Below, in pieces: positions 58,528-64,000 of a stretch of DNA of 64,000 nt; positions within the stretch are counted from its first letter, which is position 1; each line of letters opens with the position of its first letter. The DNA lies in NCBI GenBank assembly GCA_016709995.1, contig JADJLQ010000001.1, forward strand, positions 716,001 to 780,000. The letters are read 5' to 3'. The notes under the pieces were generated by a model that saw only the letters and a program-made list of their open reading frames with translations, had not been told where the DNA came from and made no database searches. This DNA comes from Saprospiraceae bacterium (lineage in GTDB: Bacteria > Bacteroidota > Bacteroidia > Chitinophagales > Saprospiraceae). The position numbers and the translations under genes are program-made.

Positions 58528-59693
58528 AGCAAAAGCCCTTTGAGATAGGAGCCTTCCGGATGATATATATTCGTCGGATGATCGGGGCCCTGACTCAGAT
58601 GTTGCAAAATTTTGACTTTTCTATTTGAATCCAGGGCAGCTGCCAGGACAGTTTGCTGGAAGAGTTCTCTGTCCATCACCTGGGAACAGGAAAAGGTAAA
58701 TAAGAAGCCACCTGATTTTACTTTTTTGAGGACTTTGGCATTAAGGTTTTTATAGCCAATGAGGGCCTGATGTCTTTTGTTGAGGCTTTTGGCAAATGCA
58801 GGTGGGTCACATATAATGATATCGAAAAGATCACAATCGCGGATATATTCATTGACATTTTGGCAATAGCTTTGGTGGGTAACTCCAGTATTTTTAATGA
58901 GCGCTACATTGTCCTCTGTCAGTTCGATTGCTTTGGCAGAGACATCCACAGATACTACCTCCGTAGCACCACTTTCAAGGGCATAGATTGAAAATCCACC
59001 ACTGTATGAAAAGAGATTAAGAACAGATTTTGCATGGCACCTCTCTGCCAATATTTTTCTATTGGCCCGCTGATCGAGGAAAAATCCGGTCTTTTGTCCG
59101 GTGACCCAATTGACTTTAAAACGATAGCCATGTTCTATGATGAGCGTTTCCTGTGTTTCTCCCAAAAAAAACTCATTTTCAATCACGGAGGATTGTTGTC
59201 CCAGTGATTCTTTGCTTTTATTATAAATCGTTTTAAGTCTTCCTTCAAAGACGCTAACCAGTGCTTCTGCGATCTTTTCTCTAACCTGATACATTCCCAT
59301 CGTGTGACATTGGATGACAGCATGTACTCCATATAGGTCTATGATCAGTCCCGGCAAGCCATCACCTTCCCCGTGCACCAAACGATAAGCATCCGTCTTC
59401 GGATCGTCAGTGAGTCCAATCGCAGCTCTGAGTCTGAAAGCTGCAAGTATAGTCTGGCTCCAAAATTCGTCTGTCCAATCCTGCGCTCCAAACTGAAGCA
59501 CCCGCACTGATATATTGGAATCGCTAAAGTGGCCAAAGCCCAATCTCTCTCCATTGGATGATTGAATGATGACCAAATCACCTTCTTTGGGTGTGCCGGT
59601 TGTTTTCTGAATGCCTCCGGAGAATATCCAGTGGTGGTTTCTCCTGAGAGATGCGTCTCTGCCGGGTTTGAGTATGATGGCTGGTAAGTTCAT
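58512..59693 (-). CDS. RlmI/RlmK-like rRNA m5C methyltransferase
   Basis: An amino PUA domain (LRRNHHWIFSGGI, GDLVIIQSSNGERLGFG) is followed by a class I methyltransferase with NLFSYSGGFSIYALESGA (SAM motif I), DPPAFAKS (motif IV) and FSCSQVMD. The GQKTGFFLDQRANR segment before motif I is characteristic of the RlmI family, which methylates 23S rRNA cytosine (family knowledge; the exact target here is inferred). The 393-residue frame is intact. The gene downstream of the start (59,693-60,031) abuts directly upstream and may be co-transcribed. Confidence 0.88.
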   Translation of the reverse strand: MNLPAIILKPGRDASLRRNHHWIFSGGIQKTTGTPKEGDLVIIQSSNGERLGFGHFSDSNISVRVLQFGAQDWTDEFWSQTILAAFRLRAAIGLTDDPKTDAYRLVHGEGDGLPGLIIDLYGVHAVIQCHTMGMYQVREKIAEALVSVFEGRLKTIYNKSKESLGQQSSVIENEFFLGETQETLIIEHGYRFKVNWVTGQKTGFFLDQRANRKILAERCHAKSVLNLFSYSGGFSIYALESGATEVVSVDVSAKAIELTEDNVALIKNTGVTHQSYCQNVNEYIRDCDLFDIIICDPPAFAKSLNKRHQALIGYKNLNAKVLKKVKSGGFLFTFSCSQVMDRELFQQTVLAAALDSNRKVKILQHLSQGPDHPTNIYHPEGSYLKGLLLYIED

Positions 59694-60031
59694 TATTTTT
59701 CTTGAAGGTGGAGTCTATGCATGATCCGATGGAAGACCGGTGTCAATACCAGGCCAAAAAGTCCTATCAAAATCACACCGGAAGATATGGCATAGACCGA
59801 AGCAAAAATTTTGGCCCCATCGGTAGTCAATGGATCCACCGGTCCCATGCCGCCAAGAATCATAGAGGCGTTATAAAGTGCATCTATCCAGGCCAGCTCG
59901 GCGATGAAATGGTAACCCAGGATTCCCAAGGCCAAAGCAAGTCCCAATATCATCAAAGCATAAGCGATGGTGGTAATCATGCGATTGATGAATATTTTTC
60001 TAAGAGCAAGTGGTTGCGATTTATGTTCCAT
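59693..60031 (-). CDS. Small membrane protein with pore-loop-like segment
   Basis: The 112-residue protein has two long hydrophobic helices (about 18-44 and 79-101). Between them DALYNASMILGGMGPVDPLT resembles in position the pore helix and loop of two-helix ion channels, though the selectivity filter is not canonical. Its stop overlaps the start of the RlmI-like gene by a base, so the two are probably in one transcript. The function is unknown. Confidence 0.65.
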   Translation of the reverse strand: MEHKSQPLALRKIFINRMITTIAYALMILGLALALGILGYHFIAELAWIDALYNASMILGGMGPVDPLTTDGAKIFASVYAISSGVILIGLFGLVLTPVFHRIMHRLHLQEK

Positions 60032-60042
60032 CTCAGAATGAA

Positions 60043-61185
60043 TTATTGATAGAACCTGGACAATCCCAGGAAATCTACCTTTAAAGTATGAGTTTGTTCG
60101 AGAATTTTTTGGGCTAAAATCTCACCGATCACAGGTGCAAACTTAAAACCATGGCCACTAAATCCCGCTGCGAACACCACGCGCTCCTTAGATCCCGGGA
60201 GGTAATCTATGATAAAATGCTCATCCGGTGTATTTGTATAAAGGCAGGTTTTGTATTCGATTTTCGAATGCTGAAGTTGAGGCATATATCGGTGTATAAA
60301 ATATTTCATCAACGATTTATCGTGTTCGGTGATATGTCTGTTTACGTGATCAGCATCGGCAGGTTCGCCCGGCACATGTAGCGCAATTTTGATACCTGTC
60401 GGTGCATCAGGTTGACCTGCATCATGAATCGGAAAACCATAAAACATGCCATAGTCCTGATCATGAATGAACCAACAAGGAAAGTGTGGACTACTGTATT
60501 TTTGAACTTCAGGCGTTTGGACCCAAGCCAGGGTTTGTCGGGTTACATTTAATGGAAGTGCATGGTCAACAAGGATGGTATTGGTCCAGGCACCTGTAGC
60601 GAATACAATTTTCTTAGCTCTGTATTGATCTTTGTTCGTTGTCACTAAGAGGTCATCACCGGAATTTTGCCAGGAAAGTACTTTTTCATTCGTTCTGATA
60701 GTGGCACCTGCACCTACTGCTACATTATAAAAACTGGTTATAGCTTTATGGACATCGAGAAAGCCAGCATCTGGCTCCATAAAGGTATCCCAATCTTTTT
60801 CTATACTAAAAGGATATGTTTCTTTATGACTGATTTGATGCAAAGGGATATTATACAGTTCGCTTGATTGCCTACAACCTGTCAATACTGAACTAGTTGA
60901 GGCTCCCATGTACAAGATGCCTGTCTCAAAGTACAATTGAATGTCAGCGTAAGATTCCAGCGAGCTCCACAGATCATAGCTTCTTTGTAACAAGGGTACA
61001 TAGTCCGGATGCTCATAATACGCTTTGCGGATAATGCGCGTATAACCGCTATGAGAGCTGAGGTCGTTTGGAATAGAATATTGTTCTAAAGCCAGAACAT
61101 TGAGCCCTGCTTGCACCAGGTAGAAAGTTGCCGCTATGCCCATGGTGCCGGCTCCGATCACGATCACATCATATTTGTCAGGCAT
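60043..61185 (-). CDS. solA: Sarcosine / N-methyltryptophan oxidase-like flavoprotein
   Basis: The 380-residue protein oxidises secondary amino groups with FAD and oxygen, producing aldehyde and H2O2. The dinucleotide motif is VIVIGAGTMGIAATFYL. C314 in KTCLYTNTPDEHF matches the cysteine that binds FAD covalently in monomeric sarcosine oxidase, and FAAGFSGHGFKFAP is the carboxyl FAD motif. The substrate could be sarcosine, N-methyltryptophan or another N-methyl amino acid. Frame and length are intact. It is followed by the small membrane protein gene 12 bp on. Confidence 0.85.
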   Translation of the reverse strand: MPDKYDVIVIGAGTMGIAATFYLVQAGLNVLALEQYSIPNDLSSHSGYTRIIRKAYYEHPDYVPLLQRSYDLWSSLESYADIQLYFETGILYMGASTSSVLTGCRQSSELYNIPLHQISHKETYPFSIEKDWDTFMEPDAGFLDVHKAITSFYNVAVGAGATIRTNEKVLSWQNSGDDLLVTTNKDQYRAKKIVFATGAWTNTILVDHALPLNVTRQTLAWVQTPEVQKYSSPHFPCWFIHDQDYGMFYGFPIHDAGQPDAPTGIKIALHVPGEPADADHVNRHITEHDKSLMKYFIHRYMPQLQHSKIEYKTCLYTNTPDEHFIIDYLPGSKERVVFAAGFSGHGFKFAPVIGEILAQKILEQTHTLKVDFLGLSRFYQ

Positions 61186-61367
61186 GTAATAAGGGCTTTC
61201 TAATGATTTAAACTTAAAAATCGAGTAACAAAAGTAGGGAAGGGTGTCTTTATTTAAGTAATTCTAACAAATCTATTGATTATCAGATTAATTATAATGA
61301 GAAATGAATCAGAAAAATATTGGAAAACTGCCGTAGGAAGGAGATATTTGCGCTCCCAATGTGCAAC

Positions 61368-61439
61368 GGTCCCGTAGTTCAATGGATAGAATAGAAGTTT
61401 CCTAAACTTTTGATACAGGTTCGATTCCTGTCGGGACTA
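61368..61439 (+). tRNA. tRNA-Arg(CCU)
   Basis: The 72-nt gene pairs GGTCCCG (61,368-61,374) with CGGGACT (61,432-61,438), one G-T pair, discriminator A. The anticodon loop TTCCTAA reads CCU, and the T arm is ACAGGTTCGATTCCTGT. No 3' CCA is encoded. It decodes AGG. Confidence 0.95.
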
Positions 61440-61568
61440 CATTTTAAAGGGTTGATTTTCATGTGCTTCAATCTATAAAGTAACTTTTGAGGTTATTTGC
61501 GATCAAAAAAACCTCCTTAGAGTTATTCAACATAATGTTAACCTCATTTTTTGCAATTTTGTCCTTTA

Positions 61569-62770
61569 ATGTCAAGCCAATACAAACTTCATAGACCCCT
61601 TGCTTTCTCTATTGTACAATCTTTGGAAGAAGTCCTACTCGAGCATAGACCTGTAGATAAGGTGCTCGAGCGTTGTTTTAAATCAAATCCCAAATTTGGA
61701 AAACGTGATCGGGGGATCATAGCGGAAAATGTCTATGATATCACCAGGCATTATATCTCGATCCTGCATGCCATTCCGGGTAAAACAGATTTTTGGTCTG
61801 TGCTGGGTGCCTGGCTGGTCATCAACGGCCTGGAACTACCGGAGTGGCGGGAGTTTAAAGCGACCGATAAAAAGTCGATTTTATCCAATTATCGCGAAGG
61901 AGTAAAGTCACCTGCCATCCAATATTCTATTCCTGAAGTACTGGATGAGCATGGACGCCAACAGTTGGGGAAAGGTGGTATAAAGAAATGAAGGCCATGC
62001 ACCTGCCTGCATCCATGGTGCTCAGGGTTAATTCTCTTAAGGCGGCGACCCCAGAAGTGACCAATTATCTAAGTGATGTGCTGATCAAATACAAGGTATT
62101 GGACAATAAACATGGGGTCGAAGTAGAACAAAGAATGAATTTGTTCGCAAGTCAAATATTTAAAGAAGGTTGGGTCGAAGTACAGGACTATGCTTCGCAA
62201 CAAGTAGGTTTATTCGTGAAACCCGCTCCCGGTGATTGGGTGATAGATGCATGTGCAGGAGGCGGTGGCAAAGCCCTGCACCTGGCTGCTCTGATGCAAA
62301 ACAAAGGGAGAATCGTTGCCCTGGATACCGATCAATACAAACTTGAAAATCTTAAAAAAAGATCCAAAAGGGCAGGTGCCCAGATCATTGAAGCACGTTG
62401 GATTGAAAATAATAAGGTCATCAAAAGACTGGAAGGTACAGCTGATAAACTCTTGCTCGATGTACCCTGTAGTGGATCCGGTGTGCTACGACGCAATCCT
62501 GATGCTAAATACAGAATCACCCCTGAATACATAGCAGACCTCAAACTCAAGCAAGAGCATATCTTGCAAAGTTATAGCCGTATGGTCAAAATAGGTGGTG
62601 AGATGGTCTATGTCACCTGCAGCTTATTCCCCGAAGAAAACGAAGACCAGATCCAGCTATTTTTAAAAGCCAACCCAACATTTCAGTTGGTAGAAGAAAA
62701 GCATCTGTGGCCATCGGAGTTTGGGTATGATGGATTTTATATGGCCAAATTGACCAGGGTAGGTGTCTAG
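61569..62770 (+). CDS. RsmB/NOP-type RNA m5C methyltransferase (frameshift near 61,972)
   Basis: The first frame (MSSQYKLHRPLAFSIVQSLE) covers the amino NusB-like RNA-binding domain. After one base near 61,972 the second gives RWYKEMKAMHLPASMVLRVN and the catalytic domain: SAM motif DACAGGGGKALHLAAL, catalytic cysteine in PCSGSGVLRRNPDAKY, second cysteine in YVTCSLFPEENE. It methylates a cytosine in 16S rRNA (C967 in RsmB; the target is assumed here). The restored length is 400 residues. The ATG at 61,569 is preferred to an in-frame TTG at 61,551. Confidence 0.9.
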
Positions 62771-62798
62771 CTTGATAAAACTCATGTTTGAAAAAAAC

Positions 62799-64000
62799 CT
62801 ACATGGTCATCAATATTCTCAAACTCCAGATGATGACGATGATACCCAATAAAATGTAGGAGGTCTTTTTAGGTAGTTTTCCTACGAATTGTGCTGCAAT
62901 AGGAGCTGCCAGCAATCCTCCAATGATCAACCCCAATATGGTCTTCCAATGACTCATACCTAAGAGCGTGAAAAAAGTAAATGCACTGGCCATAGTGACA
63001 AAGAATTCAGTAAGACTCACTGACCCGATCACATATTTAATGCTTCGTCCCTGATTGACCAGTGTACTGGTGACGATAGGTCCCCAGCCACCTCCACCAA
63101 ACGAGTCCAAAAATCCTCCAAACCCAGCCAAGGTCCGGTAATATCTAAATTTTTTCTTAGGCTTGGGCGCGGCAAATGCATTGATAAAAAACTTTACACC
63201 TAAAAAAAGCGTGTAACAAGCCATAGCCGGGCGCAACCATTTGAATTCGGCATTGCCGAAATAGACCAATATCAATGCACCGGCTACGGCACCAACTACT
63301 CCCGGGATGACCAGGGCTTTGAAAAGTTTTTTATTGACATTGCCAAATTTGTAATGGCTGTATCCCGATGCTCCACTGGCAAACATTTCCGCGGTGTGAA
63401 TGCTACCACTGATCGCAGCAGGACTGATTCCTGCGGAAAGCAATACAATGGCACTGGTGACACCGTACCCCATGCCCAGAGATCCGTCTACCATTTGTGC
63501 AAGGAACCCTGCCGCTATCATGATATAAAAGCTTTTGTCCAGGTGGGTTACTATATCAAAACCTCTATCGGATATTTCTTTGAGATTGATGACGGAGAAT
63601 AAAAAATAACCGATCAACATCGAGGCAAACACCAGCAAGGACAGGCTGGCTATCCTTCTCCATTGGCGGGCTGCTTTTTCATTTTTTTGTTCCACCATGA
63701 CTTTCGTGATATCATTCAACACCTTGACTTTGTATTGAAAGTCTCCCGTAAGATTTTTTCTAATTTCATGCAGATTCATGATGGTGGTATCGAGTGAATC
63801 CGGCAATGCATGATTCAGCATCTCTTTGATTCGTTTGGCTGCCGTGGGTGACATGCCGTTAGTGGAAATAGCCAGCTTGAGATGACCTTTTTGAACTACG
63901 CTGGACAAATAAAAATCACAAAGGTCAGGACTGTCAGCTGTGTTGACGAGCAGGTGGCGTGCGGATGCCATGGATCTGATGTCATGATGCAATTGTGGGT
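62799..64000 (-). CDS. Siroheme-synthase N-domain / TSUP (TauE-SafE) transporter fusion, 5' end missing
   Basis: The frame is open to the right edge, so the start lies outside. The first 60 residues seen (LLVNTADSPDLCDFYLSSVV, KLAISTNGMSPTAAKRI) match the CysG amino domain that oxidises precorrin-2 in siroheme synthesis. A helical linker leads to a TSUP domain with several membrane helices (MVDGSLGMGYGVTSAIVLLS, GGFLDSFGGGGWGPIVTSTL), which exports sulfite, sulfonates or related anions. Combining siroheme synthesis and sulfur-anion transport in one protein suggests assimilatory sulfite metabolism, as inference. About 400 residues are visible. Confidence 0.88.
   Translation of the reverse strand, partial: PQLHHDIRSMASARHLLVNTADSPDLCDFYLSSVVQKGHLKLAISTNGMSPTAAKRIKEMLNHALPDSLDTTIMNLHEIRKNLTGDFQYKVKVLNDITKVMVEQKNEKAARQWRRIASLSLLVFASMLIGYFLFSVINLKEISDRGFDIVTHLDKSFYIMIAAGFLAQMVDGSLGMGYGVTSAIVLLSAGISPAAISGSIHTAEMFASGASGYSHYKFGNVNKKLFKALVIPGVVGAVAGALILVYFGNAEFKWLRPAMACYTLFLGVKFFINAFAAPKPKKKFRYYRTLAGFGGFLDSFGGGGWGPIVTSTLVNQGRSIKYVIGSVSLTEFFVTMASAFTFFTLLGMSHWKTILGLIIGGLLAAPIAAQFVGKLPKKTSYILLGIIVIIWSLRILMTM

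Noticed and set aside
1..64000. CRISPR array or insertion sequence
   Set aside because: No regularly spaced short repeats and no transposase with terminal inverted repeats were seen. The only tandem repeat is the two-copy 123-bp duplication.

Overview
The window comes from a member of the Bacteroidota, most likely a Saprospiria-like lineage (inference from protein style; no rRNA or marker search was possible). Signs are a short primary sigma factor of about 288 residues without region 1.1, bacillithiol synthesis (BshC), a TonB receptor with a carboxypeptidase-like plug extension, DUF3822 next to RsmD, a Bacteroidota-type tyrosine recombinase, and repeated TAnnTTTG -7 promoter boxes.

Region 1 (1-35,480) is chromosomal. 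It holds housekeeping genes (accD end, bshC, rpoD, pnp, rpsO, purD, galE, tsaD, rsmD, argS, glnS), peptidases (M16, M1), a TonB receptor, a PAP2 phosphatase, a ZIP metal transporter, and a sugar cluster at 24.1-29.3 kb (DUF1080 protein, lipoprotein, glycosidase-like protein, GMC oxidoreductase) that could act through 3-keto-sugars. A DprE1-like oxidase, a UbiA remnant and a sulfotransferase follow, then a baeRF-like protein and D-lactate dehydrogenase. A perfect 123-bp tandem duplication lies before the GMC gene.

Region 2 (35,560-57,703) is a roughly 22.1-kb integrative island in a tRNA-Ser(UGA) gene. A 14-bp direct repeat of the tRNA 3' end bounds it. Paired AGTTGTCG boxes with identical 12-bp spacing sit near both ends and are probable integrase arm sites. 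The right end carries integrase, an excisionase-like gene and a family-A-polymerase-like protein with an in-frame stop. The cargo is a tightly coupled type I restriction operon (hsdM-hsdS-tcmP-DUF5131-hsdR), three unrelated proteins with HEPN-type RX4H motifs, a set of small secreted cysteine-rich proteins, and several unknown lipoproteins and membrane proteins. No relaxase or conjugation genes were recognised. The best candidate for an undescribed system is the R-M operon with TcmP and DUF5131 embedded, together with its HEPN neighbours.

Region 3 (57,704-64,000) returns to the chromosome: the original tRNA-Ser terminator, a SMUG2-type glycosylase, an RlmI-like methyltransferase, a small membrane protein, a SolA-like oxidase, tRNA-Arg(CCU), an RsmB-like methyltransferase and a siroheme-synthase/TSUP fusion that runs off the window.

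Caution on quality: more than twenty genes, including essential ones (argS, tsaD), are broken by single-base shifts, many in homopolymers, and a few by in-frame stops. This looks like residual long-read assembly error, so such genes are described as single genes with the break positions given.
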